Below, in pieces: positions 38,326 through 47,446 of a DNA stretch of 53,267 bases. Under the pieces are notes generated by a model. That model saw only the letters and a program-made list of their open reading frames with translations, made no database searches and had not been told where the DNA came from. Origin of the DNA: Rhodoferax sp. (lineage in GTDB: Bacteria; Pseudomonadota; Gammaproteobacteria; Burkholderiales; Burkholderiaceae_C); NCBI RefSeq assembly GCF_030646845.1, contig NZ_JAUSLE010000017.1:1-53267 (forward strand), written 5' to 3'. The position numbers and the translations under genes were made by a program. Positions within the stretch are counted from its first letter, which is position 1. Every line of letters begins with the position of its first letter.

Positions 38326-39036
38326 ATGACCCAACTCGTATTTCTTCCCGGCCTGGCCGCCGATGCCGTCATGTGGCGCCATCAACTGATCGCCATGCCA
38401 TCTCACCTCGACCCGGTGGTGACCGATGTGCACGCCCGCCACGCCACCCTGGCGGACATGGCCAGCGCCCTGCTTCGGGCGCATCCGGGCGACCTCATCC
38501 TGTGTGGCGCTTCCATGGGCGGCATGCTTGCCATGGAAGTCGTCCGCCAGGCGCCGCAGCGCATCAAGGCACTGGCGCTGCTGGGCACCAATGCCCGACC
38601 GGAAACCGATGCCATGCGGTCGCTGCGCGAAGCGGCTATCGCAATGTTCGAGCAGGGTCGGGCCAAGGCGGTACTGACCGCCAACCTGCCAATGGCTTTT
38701 CATCCAAGCCGGGCCAACGACACGGCACTGCTGCAGACTTATCTTGACTTGGTGCTGAACGCCGGCGTGACGCAACTGATACAGCAAAACCGGGCCCTTA
38801 TGGCGCGCCCCGATGCACGGCTTCATCTGGGCGCGGTCAACTGTCCGACGCTGGTCCTGTGCGGGGACGGCGACCGGCTCACGCCGCCCGAATGCTCGCG
38901 CGAAATTATGGCGCTGATCAAGGGGGCTGAATTCACCCTGGTGCCACAGTGCGGCCATATGTTGACCATGGAGCGCCCGGTGGAGGTGAATGCGACGCTC
39001 TTGGCGTGGCTGGCCACCGTGGCGCCCCCAGCTTAG
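38326..39036 (+). CDS. Alpha/beta hydrolase
   Basis: The 236-residue protein has LVFLPGLAADAVMW (oxyanion region), the nucleophile elbow GASMGG, acid Asp in CGDGDRLTPPE and His in QCGHMLTME, so the triad is complete. The substrate is unknown. ATG 38326 fits the family start better than the frame start at 38308. It is divergent from the usp gene and convergent with coaD across 18 bp. Confidence 0.88.
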   Translation: MTQLVFLPGLAADAVMWRHQLIAMPSHLDPVVTDVHARHATLADMASALLRAHPGDLILCGASMGGMLAMEVVRQAPQRIKALALLGTNARPETDAMRSLREAAIAMFEQGRAKAVLTANLPMAFHPSRANDTALLQTYLDLVLNAGVTQLIQQNRALMARPDARLHLGAVNCPTLVLCGDGDRLTPPECSREIMALIKGAEFTLVPQCGHMLTMERPVEVNATLLAWLATVAPPA

Positions 39037-39054
39037 GGCGCGGCCCCGGCGAGC

Positions 39055-39555
39055 CTACGTACGTGCCAGGTGCTGCACTTTTTCCATCAGGCGTTCGTTC
39101 ACTTCTGGCGACACAAACTTGTTCACCTCGCCTCCCAACGTGGCTATTTCGCGGACAAAGGTACTGGAAATGAACTGGTACTTGTCGCTGGGCGTCAGAA
39201 AAACCGTTTCCACGTCGGGCATGAGACTGCGGTTCATGCCGGCGAGCTGGAATTCGTAGTCAAAGTCCGTCACGGCGCGCAGACCGCGCACCATCGCCTT
39301 GGCGCCGCGCGCCACCACAAAGTCACGCAACAGGCCGGAAAAGCTTTCAACTTCCACTTGTGGATAGTCCTTGACCGCCTCACGTGCCATATCAATGCGC
39401 TCTTGCAGGGAGAAAAGCGCCTTCTTGTGATGTCCCGCGGCGACGGCCACGATGACGCGGTCAAACAACTGCGTCGCCCGTCGCACCACATCTTCGTGGC
39501 CAAGGGTCATCGGGTCAAAAGTGCCGGGATAAACGGCGATCACGTTGTGGGCCAT
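39055..39555 (-). CDS. coaD: Phosphopantetheine adenylyltransferase
   Basis: CoaD makes dephospho-CoA from 4'-phosphopantetheine and ATP. The 166-residue protein has [16 protein letters not shown] with the T-X-G-H nucleotidyltransferase motif, [18 protein letters not shown] and the ISSTFVRE signature. ATG 39555 gives the normal N-terminus [13 protein letters not shown]. It follows rsmD by 92 bp on the same strand, a conserved pair. Confidence 0.96.
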   Translation of the reverse strand: MAHNVIAVYPGTFDPMTLGHEDVVRRATQLFDRVIVAVAAGHHKKALFSLQERIDMAREAVKDYPQVEVESFSGLLRDFVVARGAKAMVRGLRAVTDFDYEFQLAGMNRSLMPDVETVFLTPSDKYQFISSTFVREIATLGGEVNKFVSPEVNERLMEKVQHLART

Positions 39556-39647
39556 AGTGCGCCTGTAGGTCGGTTGAGGGAAGAACTGGCATGCTCTTTT
39601 TGTCGCGGGGCTCTCCTGCGCCGCATTATGCAGCGCGCCGTGACGGG

Positions 39648-40262
39648 CTAGCCCAGACGCGTGAGCAAATGGGCGTGAACTGCGCCGGCCTTGAGGTGCC
39701 GGTGCAGCTTCAGCCCGGCGCTCTCCAACTGCGCATCGGTCCACAGGGTCGGCGCCTCCAGGTACACAAAGCCGTCCTGTGCCACAGCGCGACCCGCCGC
39801 TTGCACTGCCGCTTCAAACAACACGGAGTCGAAAGGCGGATCCACAAACACCACGTCCATACTGGCCGGGTCAAGCTGCTTGAGGGCCGCAATGCCGTCG
39901 CCCCGCACAATCTGCGTGGCGCTTGCCTGCAATTGCGTCTGGACGCGCTTGAGCTGCGCCACCAGGGCGCTGTCCTGTTCGACCAGTGTCACCTCTTTGG
40001 CGCCACGCGACGCCGCTTCAAAGCCGAGCGCACCGGTGCCGGCAAAGGCGTCAATGCAGCGCCAGCCGCTCAGGTCCTGGCCCAGCCAGTTGAACAGGGT
40101 CTCGCGCACACGGTCCGGGGTCGGGCGCAGCCCGGGTCTGTCGGCCACGGCGAGTTTGGTGCGCTTCCACTGGCCGCCAATAATGCGAACCTCATGGCTC
40201 TGCGGGGAGGCGTGCCGGGGGACGCGAGGCTTTCGGGGAAGTTCAGATTTCTTTTGTTTCAT
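39648..40262 (-). CDS. rsmD: 16S rRNA m2G966 methyltransferase RsmD
   Basis: RsmD methylates guanine 966 of 16S rRNA. The 204-residue protein has the conserved [12 protein letters not shown] and [15 protein letters not shown]-terminal region, the SAM-binding [19 protein letters not shown] and the catalytic DPPF. It has a short basic N-terminal extension. It lies between the M16 peptidase genes and coaD. Confidence 0.95.
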   Translation of the reverse strand: MKQKKSELPRKPRVPRHASPQSHEVRIIGGQWKRTKLAVADRPGLRPTPDRVRETLFNWLGQDLSGWRCIDAFAGTGALGFEAASRGAKEVTLVEQDSALVAQLKRVQTQLQASATQIVRGDGIAALKQLDPASMDVVFVDPPFDSVLFEAAVQAAGRAVAQDGFVYLEAPTLWTDAQLESAGLKLHRHLKAGAVHAHLLTRLG

Positions 40263-40364
40263 GACCAGAGCTTAACCAAGCCAGGGCGGGGAGTTCCATT
40301 GCCAGGAAAAACCGAGCCCCCGCCTCGGGCGGACGGTGCGCGATGTGAAGCAGTATTTTCAACT

Positions 40365-41756
40365 TCAGTTGGCAGACTCTGTCGCGCCCAGCACCACCGT
40401 CACCATCGTCTCGGGCTGCAACACCCGTGCAAAGGCCGCCCGAATGTCTTTGACGCTGACCTTCTGCACCTGTTGCGTCCAGGTGTCCAGATAGTCCAGC
40501 GGCAAATCGTTCCAGGCCATGTTGGCGACGTTGTCCAGCAGCTTGCGGTTGCTGTCGAGCCGCAGGGCAAAACCACCGATCAGGTTGTCCTTGGCAGCTT
40601 GCAGTTCGGTTTCGGTGGGGCCCTTCGCCACGAAGCTGGCTACCACCTCGCGCGAGACCTGCACCGCCTGACTGGCCTGATCCGGCCGGGTCTGCAGGCC
40701 CAGGGTAAATGCCCCCGCATGCAATCCGGGCGAGAAGTAGCTGTAGACGCTGTAACTCAGGCCCCGTTTTTGGCGCACTTCATTCGACAGCCGCGACACA
40801 AAACCGCCGCCACCCAGGATGTAGTTGCCGACCGTCAGGGCAAAGAAATCGGGGTCGCTGCGCTTCACGCCGGGCTGTCCGATCAGTACATGGGCCTGCG
40901 CCGAGTCGAACGCGATGCGCTTCTCCACCGGCTTGTCCAGTGGTATCACTTCGGCCACGGCGGGCAGCGGCGGGCACGCCGTGGGCACGCCGGCACTGGC
41001 GTTGGCGGGGAGGCGCGAAAACAATTGGGTCACCAACCCGTCGGCCTGTTCCCGGGTGACAGCCCCCACTATCGTCACCTTGGCACGGCACGGCAATATC
41101 AGGCTGCTGTACAGCGCCTTCATGTCGGCCACGCTGATGCGTGCCAGTGTCGCCTCGGTCATCTCGAACCCGTAAGGGTGCTGGCCGTAGACCGCTGCGG
41201 CAAATGCGCGCCCCGCCAACGTGGCCGGACGGGTGTTGGCCTCCCGGATGGCGGCGTTCAGGCGTTCGCGCTCACGCTGCCAGATGGCGTCGGGAAATGC
41301 AGGCTCGCCGAGTTGCCTGGCCGCCAGCTGCGTGGCTTTGCCCAACAGATCCGGGTAGGTCAGCGAGCGCAGTGAAAAACTCAGGCGGTCACTGCTGGCA
41401 CCCGCGCCGAACGAGGCACCCAGATCGGCCCAGGCTTCACTCAAGCCGTTTTCATCCAGCGCAGGCTCGGCAGTACCCGATACTGGCCGCGCGCTGGCCA
41501 GAACACCTTTGGAAGTCATGCTGGCCGTCACGCTGGCCAGCCCGGCCTGCTCCGGCGGATCACGGCGACTGCCGGCGTCAAAGTCGATCTGTACGTCCAC
41601 CATCGGAATCGCCGGGCTTTGCACCAGGTACACCTGAACCCCCGAGGCCTGCGTCCAATGCTCGATGGGAATGCCAGCCAGCGCCATTTTTGAACAAAAA
41701 AGTCCTGCAGCCCCCGTCAATATTGCGTAGATAGCTATCTTTTTTATAGTAATCAT
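40365..41756 (-). CDS. M16-family peptidase-like protein, catalytically inactive subunit
   Basis: The 463-residue protein has a signal peptide and an M16 fold (VDVQIDFDAGSRRDPPEQAG, ILGGGGFVSRLSNEVRQKRG with the substrate-binding R/Y region). The zinc motif HXXEH is replaced by QAGLASVTA, so it cannot bind zinc there. In other M16 pairs such a subunit assists an active partner, here the gene immediately upstream (12 bp). A periplasmic location is expected. Confidence 0.9.
   Translation of the reverse strand: MITIKKIAIYAILTGAAGLFCSKMALAGIPIEHWTQASGVQVYLVQSPAIPMVDVQIDFDAGSRRDPPEQAGLASVTASMTSKGVLASARPVSGTAEPALDENGLSEAWADLGASFGAGASSDRLSFSLRSLTYPDLLGKATQLAARQLGEPAFPDAIWQRERERLNAAIREANTRPATLAGRAFAAAVYGQHPYGFEMTEATLARISVADMKALYSSLILPCRAKVTIVGAVTREQADGLVTQLFSRLPANASAGVPTACPPLPAVAEVIPLDKPVEKRIAFDSAQAHVLIGQPGVKRSDPDFFALTVGNYILGGGGFVSRLSNEVRQKRGLSYSVYSYFSPGLHAGAFTLGLQTRPDQASQAVQVSREVVASFVAKGPTETELQAAKDNLIGGFALRLDSNRKLLDNVANMAWNDLPLDYLDTWTQQVQKVSVKDIRAAFARVLQPETMVTVVLGATESAN
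41734..41750. repeat. 17-bp repeat, copy 4 (inside M16 signal peptide)
   Basis: GCTATCTTTTTTATAGT matches the 17-bp pattern except for the final base. It lies in the first codons of the inactive M16 gene (reading KKIAIYA). Confidence 0.5.
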
Positions 41757-41767
41757 GGACCGTGCTT

Positions 41768-43255
41768 TCAGTGCCTGGCGCCCGCCGGTGGCGGACGCGG
41801 CTTGCGGGTCTTGTCCGGTGGCTGCGGCAACAGCACCGCTACGGTGAGCTGATCGTCACCAAAGTAGCGCTGCGCCACCGCCTTGACCTGCGCGGCCGTG
41901 ACGGCGCGCAGGCGGGCAATCAGCTGCTCGCCCGCATCCAGCGGCAGCCCCTGCACCCAGTTGCTGCCGAGTTCACGGGCCTGGTTGAAGACGGAATCGA
42001 GCTTGTACACCTCGCTGGCCACCCACTGGGTCTTGACGCGGTTGAGCTCAGCCTCGGACACCCCCTCGCTGGCAATGCGGGCCACCTGCTCACGCAGGGC
42101 CAGTTCCACCTCGGCAGCCGTCCTGCCCTGCGCGGGCACGCCGTCCAGCACGAACAGCTGCGGCCCGCGACCCCACAAACCGTTGTAGGCGCCGACACCG
42201 TCAGCCACCCGCTTGTCACCCTGTGTCAGCGCGCGGTCCAGCCGGGCGCCACTGTAGCCGTCCAGCACAGCGGCCAGCACTGTCAGCGCCAGAGCGTCTG
42301 CGTTGCCTTGTGAGTTGCCAACCTGGCTGGCTGGCGTGCCCGCTGGTTCGTTCGCCGGTGTGTCGGCCTGCCGGTTCGCATCCGTCCCGTCCAGCGACTT
42401 CAAGCCGGGCACTTTGAAGGCCAGCGACACATAGGCCTGCTCAGCCGGCGCCTTGAACGCCATGCGCCGTATGCCCGCCTGCACAGGCTCCGCACGCGGT
42501 TTGCGCTCGGGCACCGCCCGCGCCGGCAGACCGCCGTAATACTTCTCAGCCAGTCGGCGCACCTGCGCCACATCCACATCACCGGCCACCACCACGGCGG
42601 CGTTGGCGGGCACATACCACCGGCGGTAGAAATCGCGCGCATCGGTCGGCGTCATGGCCTGCAGGTCACTCATCCAGCCCACAATCGGGCGCCGATACGA
42701 CGACGCTGCAAAAACAGTCGCATTCAACGCTTCATGCATGAGAGCCCGGGGGCTGTCTTCGGTGCGAAGGCGGCGCTCTTCCTTGACCACTTCAAGCTCT
42801 TTTTTAAACTCTTCATCGGGCCACTGGTTGTTGGCAAACCGGTCCGCCTCCAGCTTCATCACATCTTCGAGACGGCCGGACGGAATCTGCTGGTAATAGC
42901 CTGTGTAGTCCTTGGCCGTGAAAGCGTTCTCTCGCCCTCCCAGGGCCGCCACCCGGCGCGAAAACTCGCCCGCCTTCACCTTTGGTGTACCTTTGAACAT
43001 CATGTGTTCCAGCACATGCGCCACGCCGGAGGTGCCGTCCACTTCGTCCATGGACCCCACCCTGAGCCACAGCATGTGAACCGCCGTGGGGGCACGGCGA
43101 TCGGGTTTGACGATGACCGTCAAACCGTTGGGCAAGGTGAATTGTTCAACTTTGGCAGGGGTCTGGCCACTGGCTGCGACACCGGACAGCAGACAGCCAG
43201 CGAAGAAAAGAAACGGCAACAGACGGAAAAAAATCAGGGGCATGGGTCGTTTCAT
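41768..43255 (-). CDS. M16-family zinc peptidase, active subunit
   Basis: The 495-residue protein keeps the inverted zinc motif in VAHVLEHMMFKGT (HXXEH) with the downstream glutamate region. It has a leader with a possible lipobox (FFAGC), so it may be a periplasmic lipoprotein rather than a cleaved soluble protein. A Thr/Pro/Asn-rich insertion (DGTDANRQADTPANEPAGTP) is unusual. It is divergent from ftsY, with 29 bp between starts. Confidence 0.92.
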   Translation of the reverse strand: MKRPMPLIFFRLLPFLFFAGCLLSGVAASGQTPAKVEQFTLPNGLTVIVKPDRRAPTAVHMLWLRVGSMDEVDGTSGVAHVLEHMMFKGTPKVKAGEFSRRVAALGGRENAFTAKDYTGYYQQIPSGRLEDVMKLEADRFANNQWPDEEFKKELEVVKEERRLRTEDSPRALMHEALNATVFAASSYRRPIVGWMSDLQAMTPTDARDFYRRWYVPANAAVVVAGDVDVAQVRRLAEKYYGGLPARAVPERKPRAEPVQAGIRRMAFKAPAEQAYVSLAFKVPGLKSLDGTDANRQADTPANEPAGTPASQVGNSQGNADALALTVLAAVLDGYSGARLDRALTQGDKRVADGVGAYNGLWGRGPQLFVLDGVPAQGRTAAEVELALREQVARIASEGVSEAELNRVKTQWVASEVYKLDSVFNQARELGSNWVQGLPLDAGEQLIARLRAVTAAQVKAVAQRYFGDDQLTVAVLLPQPPDKTRKPRPPPAGARH

Positions 43256-43284
43256 AGAATGATGTGATTCTAAGAAGCCGCCAA

Positions 43285-44373
43285 ATGTTCAGTTTTTTCA
43301 AAAAGAAACCCCCGCCCACACCCACGGCCCCTCCGGCCGTGCCAGCCACCGCAACTGCGCCCGCCCCGGCAGGGGTGCAACCGGCGCCGGCAGCGCCGGG
43401 CACTGGTGGCTCCCTGATCGGTCGGGCGCTGGTCACGCCGATTGAGATTCCCGTGCCCGCCGCCGTGCCGCCGGAACGACAGAAGTGGCTGGAAAAACTC
43501 AAAGCGGGCCTGGGCAAGACGGCGTCCAGCATTTCGGCGGTGTTTGGCGGCACCCAGATCGATGAAGCCCTGTACGAGGACCTGGAGAGCGCCCTGCTGA
43601 TGGCCGACGCAGGCGTCGCGGCCACGCAGTACCTGCTGAATGAATTGCGGCGCAAGGTGCGCGAGAGCGGCGTCACCCACCCGGTGGCGCTGAAGAACAT
43701 CCTGATTGCAACACTCACCGAATTGCTGCAGCCGCTGGAAAAAGCGCTGGTTATTGGCCAGCAACAACCGACCGTGATCATGGTGGCAGGCGTCAACGGC
43801 GCGGGCAAGACCACCACGATTGGCAAACTCACACGTCATCTGGCCAATGAGGGCGCCACCGTGCTGCTGGCAGCCGCTGACACCTTCCGCGCCGCGGCCC
43901 GCGAGCAGCTCAGTGTCTGGGCCGACCGCAATACGGTGGAAATCATCAGCCAGGAGGGCGGCGACCCGGCCGCCGTGAGCTTTGATGCGGTCAGCGCCGG
44001 CAAAGCGCGCGGCAAGGATGTGGTGCTGGTGGACACCGCGGGTCGCCTGCCGACGCAGCTGCACCTGATGGAGGAGCTCAAGAAAATCAAACGCGTGGTG
44101 CAAAAGGCCGACGCCACGGCACCGCACGAAGTGCTGCTGGTGATTGACGGCAACACCGGGCAAAACGCGCTCACCCAGGTCCGGGCCTTCGACGACGCCC
44201 TGCAACTCACCGGACTGATCGTCACCAAGCTGGACGGCACAGCCAAAGGTGGTGTGCTGGCGGCAATAGCGCGGGAGCGGCCCATTCCGGTGTATTTCAT
44301 CGGTGTCGGCGAGAAACTGGAAGACCTTGAAACCTTCAATGCCCGCGAGTTTGCGCAGGCGCTGCTGGCATGA
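43285..44373 (+). CDS. ftsY: Signal recognition particle receptor FtsY
   Basis: FtsY is the SRP receptor that delivers nascent membrane proteins to the translocon. The 362-residue protein has a short Pro/Ala-rich N-terminal A domain in place of the long acidic one of E. coli, then the NG domain: GVNGAGKTTTIGKL, DTAGRLPTQ, TKLDGTAKGG. ATG 43285 gives MFSFFKKK, the usual start. Its stop overlaps the next gene start (ATGA). Confidence 0.96.
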   Translation: MFSFFKKKPPPTPTAPPAVPATATAPAPAGVQPAPAAPGTGGSLIGRALVTPIEIPVPAAVPPERQKWLEKLKAGLGKTASSISAVFGGTQIDEALYEDLESALLMADAGVAATQYLLNELRRKVRESGVTHPVALKNILIATLTELLQPLEKALVIGQQQPTVIMVAGVNGAGKTTTIGKLTRHLANEGATVLLAAADTFRAAAREQLSVWADRNTVEIISQEGGDPAAVSFDAVSAGKARGKDVVLVDTAGRLPTQLHLMEELKKIKRVVQKADATAPHEVLLVIDGNTGQNALTQVRAFDDALQLTGLIVTKLDGTAKGGVLAAIARERPIPVYFIGVGEKLEDLETFNAREFAQALLA

Positions 44374-45575
44374 ACACGCCACTGTCGCGTCGCCAGGCCG
44401 TCTTGCTCATGGGCGCCAGTCTGGGCACGTCCTTGAGCGCGCAGACAGCTGACTCCTGGGCTGCCACCCTGGCCCGGGCCCGCGGGCAAACGGTGTACTT
44501 CAATGCCTGGGCCGGGAGCCAGAACATCAACGCCTACCTGCAGTGGGCTGGCGCCGAGGCACAGAAGCGCTTCGGTGTGAAACTGGAACACGTCAAGATC
44601 ACGGACACCGCGGAAGTCGTCAAACGCGTGCGCCAGGAAAAAGCCGCCGGCAAATTAACGGACGGCACGGTGGACATGGTCTGGATCAATGGCGAAAACT
44701 TTCTGACCATGAAACGCGAGGGCCTGCTGTTTGGCCCGTTTGCCGAAAGCCTACCCAACTTTGCCTATGTGGACGTGCAGGGCAAGCCCACCACCCGCAT
44801 CGACTTCTCGGAACCGGTCGAGGGACTGGAAGCACCCTGGGGCATGGCCCAGCTGACTTTCTTTGCCGACCAGGCACGCGTACCCAGCCCACCGCGCAGC
44901 ATGGCCGAGCTGCTGGCCTTTGCCAAAGCCAACCCCGGGCGGGTCAGCTACCCGCGCCCTCCCAACTTTCATGGCAGCACGTTTGTCAAGCAGGTGCTGC
45001 TGGAAGTGAACGCAGACCGCAGTGCCCTGTACAAACCCGTCACGCCCGAGGCGCTGATCCGGGCCAGCACACCGCTGTGGGCTTTTCTCGACGCGCTGCA
45101 CCCCCACCTGTGGCGTGCAGGCAGGCAGTTTCCGCAGAATTCAGCGGCCGTGCGCCAGATGATGGCGGACGGTGAGTTGCTGCTGGCCTTCACCTTCAAC
45201 CCGAACGAAGCGGCCAACGAAATCGCCGCCGGTCGCCTTGCGCCAAGCGTGGTGAGCTATCAGTTCAGCGGCGGCTCGATTGGCAACACCCACTTCCTGG
45301 CGATCCCCTTCAATGCCCGGGCCAGGGAAGGCGCCCAGGTCCTGATCAACTTCCTGCTCAGCTCCGAGGCGCAGGCACGCAAAGCCGACATTGCCCAGTG
45401 GGGTGACCCCACCGTGCTGGCCATGGAAAAACTGCCCCCGGCGGAGCGTGCCCGCTTCAATGCAAGCCCGCGGCCGGGTCAAGTGGACAGGGTCACGGCA
45501 ACTTTGCCCGAGCCGCATGGCAGCTGGGTGGAGCCACTGGAGCGGGAGTGGCTCAAACGCTACGGTCAGCAGTGA
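44370..45575 (+). CDS. ABC transporter substrate-binding protein, YnjB-like
   Basis: The 401-residue protein has a leader with SRRQAVLL, close to a twin-arginine signal, and matches YnjB-type family 1 extracellular binding proteins (VYFNAWAGSQNINAYLQWA, DMVWINGENFLTMKREGLL). YnjBCD is an ABC transporter of uncertain substrate related to thiamine/iron importers. The gene overlaps ftsY by ATGA. A matching permease lies four genes downstream (48709), but no ATPase gene is in this stretch. Confidence 0.85.
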   Translation: MNTPLSRRQAVLLMGASLGTSLSAQTADSWAATLARARGQTVYFNAWAGSQNINAYLQWAGAEAQKRFGVKLEHVKITDTAEVVKRVRQEKAAGKLTDGTVDMVWINGENFLTMKREGLLFGPFAESLPNFAYVDVQGKPTTRIDFSEPVEGLEAPWGMAQLTFFADQARVPSPPRSMAELLAFAKANPGRVSYPRPPNFHGSTFVKQVLLEVNADRSALYKPVTPEALIRASTPLWAFLDALHPHLWRAGRQFPQNSAAVRQMMADGELLLAFTFNPNEAANEIAAGRLAPSVVSYQFSGGSIGNTHFLAIPFNARAREGAQVLINFLLSSEAQARKADIAQWGDPTVLAMEKLPPAERARFNASPRPGQVDRVTATLPEPHGSWVEPLEREWLKRYGQQ

Positions 45576-45627
45576 CGGCCATGGGCCATCAAGGTACACT
45601 GCGCGCAGCCAAAAATATGCCTATCAA

Positions 45628-46659
45628 ATGCCACAACTCGTCGACAACCTTGCCGATCTGACCGCCCTGCGAGACCGGAATGCACTCGACGTTGCACTGG
45701 TCAGTGCCATCAATGACTTGCTGCAACCCAAGTCGACGGCCATCTGCCGGGTGGTTGGCGACGCGGGCAATGAACGCTGGCGGATCTGTGCCCAATGGGA
45801 CGCCGGGCAGCCGACCCCGACCAGCGACTCGGCGTGGTCCAGACTGGATTCGCTGCCCCCCTTGTCGGGCCATCCCCTGCGCCAGCAAGCGCTCGCAACA
45901 CGGCAGCTATCGCAAACCAGCGACTGCCCCAGCATCACAGTATTTCCTCTCGCCAGCAACGCCGCAACCGTCGGGGTCCTGGAAATCAGCACCGACGAGC
46001 CGCTTTCTGAAGATGCCCAACGTCTGGTCAGCGGCGTGCTTCGCCTGTATCTCAACTTTCAAAGCCTGCTCGACTATGGCGAGCGCGACGCGCTCACGGA
46101 CCTGCTCAATCGCAAGACATTTGACGGCGCCTTCCTGAAGGCGACCATTGAGCAGGAAATGGCCGTCGAAAACATCGAGGGCGATCGCCGAGACGCGGCA
46201 GGCGCGGGCAGCTACTGGCTGGCCATGATCGACATTGACCACTTCAAACGCGTCAATGACAACTATGGACACCTCATCGGCGACGAAGTCCTGCTGCTGC
46301 TGGCACGCCTGATGCGCGCACACTTTCGCTTTCACGACCAGCTCTACCGGTTTGGCGGAGAAGAGTTCGTCGTGCTCATGCGCTGCAATGGCGAAGCAGA
46401 AGCCGCGGGCGTGCTTGAGCGGCTCCGAGCCACCACGGAAAGACACCTCTTCCCGCAGGTTGGCACCATCACCATCAGCGTCGGGTTTACCGAAATCAAG
46501 ACCGGCGACACACCCAGCGGCGCGTTCGAGCGCGCCGACAAGGCGGTCTACCATGCCAAGGCGCACGGTCGAAATCAGGTTTGCAGCCACGCGGCCCTGA
46601 TTGCCAGCGGTGAACTGCTTGACGCGGCCGCCAACATGGGCGAAGTCGAACTGTTTTAG
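45628..46659 (+). CDS. Diguanylate cyclase with GAF-like sensor domain
   Basis: The 343-residue protein makes c-di-GMP. The N-terminal 145 residues look like a GAF-type sensor. The C-terminal domain has IDHFKRVND, active-site GGEEF at 243-247, and an inhibitory I-site RFHD at 234-237, five residues before it. It is soluble, without membrane segments. ATG 45628 is chosen since the frame extending to 45391 would overlap the YnjB-like gene and is not protein-like there. Confidence 0.92.
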   Translation: MPQLVDNLADLTALRDRNALDVALVSAINDLLQPKSTAICRVVGDAGNERWRICAQWDAGQPTPTSDSAWSRLDSLPPLSGHPLRQQALATRQLSQTSDCPSITVFPLASNAATVGVLEISTDEPLSEDAQRLVSGVLRLYLNFQSLLDYGERDALTDLLNRKTFDGAFLKATIEQEMAVENIEGDRRDAAGAGSYWLAMIDIDHFKRVNDNYGHLIGDEVLLLLARLMRAHFRFHDQLYRFGGEEFVVLMRCNGEAEAAGVLERLRATTERHLFPQVGTITISVGFTEIKTGDTPSGAFERADKAVYHAKAHGRNQVCSHAALIASGELLDAAANMGEVELF

Positions 46660-46734
46660 GCGCCTGGCGCAGCGAACGGTGGTCCCGCGGGTTGTCCGAC
46701 CCGTCAGCGATCGCCCTTTATACAATTTCACCCT

Positions 46735-47421
46735 ATGAACACCTTGCTACCCCGCGTTGAAATTGACAGCGCTCCGCACCCGACTGCCGCCGTCATCTGG
46801 CTGCACGGCCTCGGGGCCGACGGGAACGACTTCGCGGCACTGGTGCCCGAACTGGACCTGCGCCACTGTCCTCCCATTCGCTTCGTATTTCCGCACGCGC
46901 CCAGCCTGCCGGTCACCCTCAACGGCGGCTACATCATGCCGGCGTGGTACGACATCCTGGGCGTCGATCTGATCAGCCGCCAGGACGCTGCCGGCATCCA
47001 GCGCTCCGCCCACGCCATTACCGCGCTGATTGAGCACGAAGTGGCGCGCGGCATTGCGCACCAGAACATCGTGCTGGCGGGCTTCTCGCAAGGCTGCGCC
47101 ATGGCCCTGCACACCGGCTTGCGGCTGCCTCAGAGGCTGGCGGGCATCATGGCCCTGTCGGGCTACCTGCCGCTGGCCAATACCCTGGTCGCCGAGCGCC
47201 ATCCGGCCAACGCCCACACGCCCATCTTCATGGCCCACGGCAGCATGGACCCGGTGGTGCCGCCCGCACGTGGCGAGGCCTCGCGCGACCTGCTCACCGG
47301 TCTGGGCTACCCGGTGCAATGGCACAGCTACCCCATGGCGCATAGCGTCCATCCCCGCGAAGTGGCTGACCTGTCGGCCTTCCTGGCCCGCACACTGGGC
47401 CAGGGCAGCATGGCGGCCTGA
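46735..47421 (+). CDS. Carboxylesterase/phospholipase (alpha/beta hydrolase 2)
   Basis: The 228-residue protein is a YpfH/EstB-type carboxylesterase: LHGLGADGNDFA, nucleophile GFSQG, aspartate in HGSMDPVVP, histidine in MAHSVHPREV. All three catalytic residues are present. It is followed 25 bp later by the Hsp70-like gene. Confidence 0.93.
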   Translation: MNTLLPRVEIDSAPHPTAAVIWLHGLGADGNDFAALVPELDLRHCPPIRFVFPHAPSLPVTLNGGYIMPAWYDILGVDLISRQDAAGIQRSAHAITALIEHEVARGIAHQNIVLAGFSQGCAMALHTGLRLPQRLAGIMALSGYLPLANTLVAERHPANAHTPIFMAHGSMDPVVPPARGEASRDLLTGLGYPVQWHSYPMAHSVHPREVADLSAFLARTLGQGSMAA

Positions 47422-47446
47422 CCGCTTGACGGGGCGGCCACACGGC

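Noticed and set aside
45391..45627. N-terminal extension of the diguanylate cyclase
   Set aside because: It overlaps the YnjB-like gene in another frame and looks like a shadow; the protein begins naturally at 45628.
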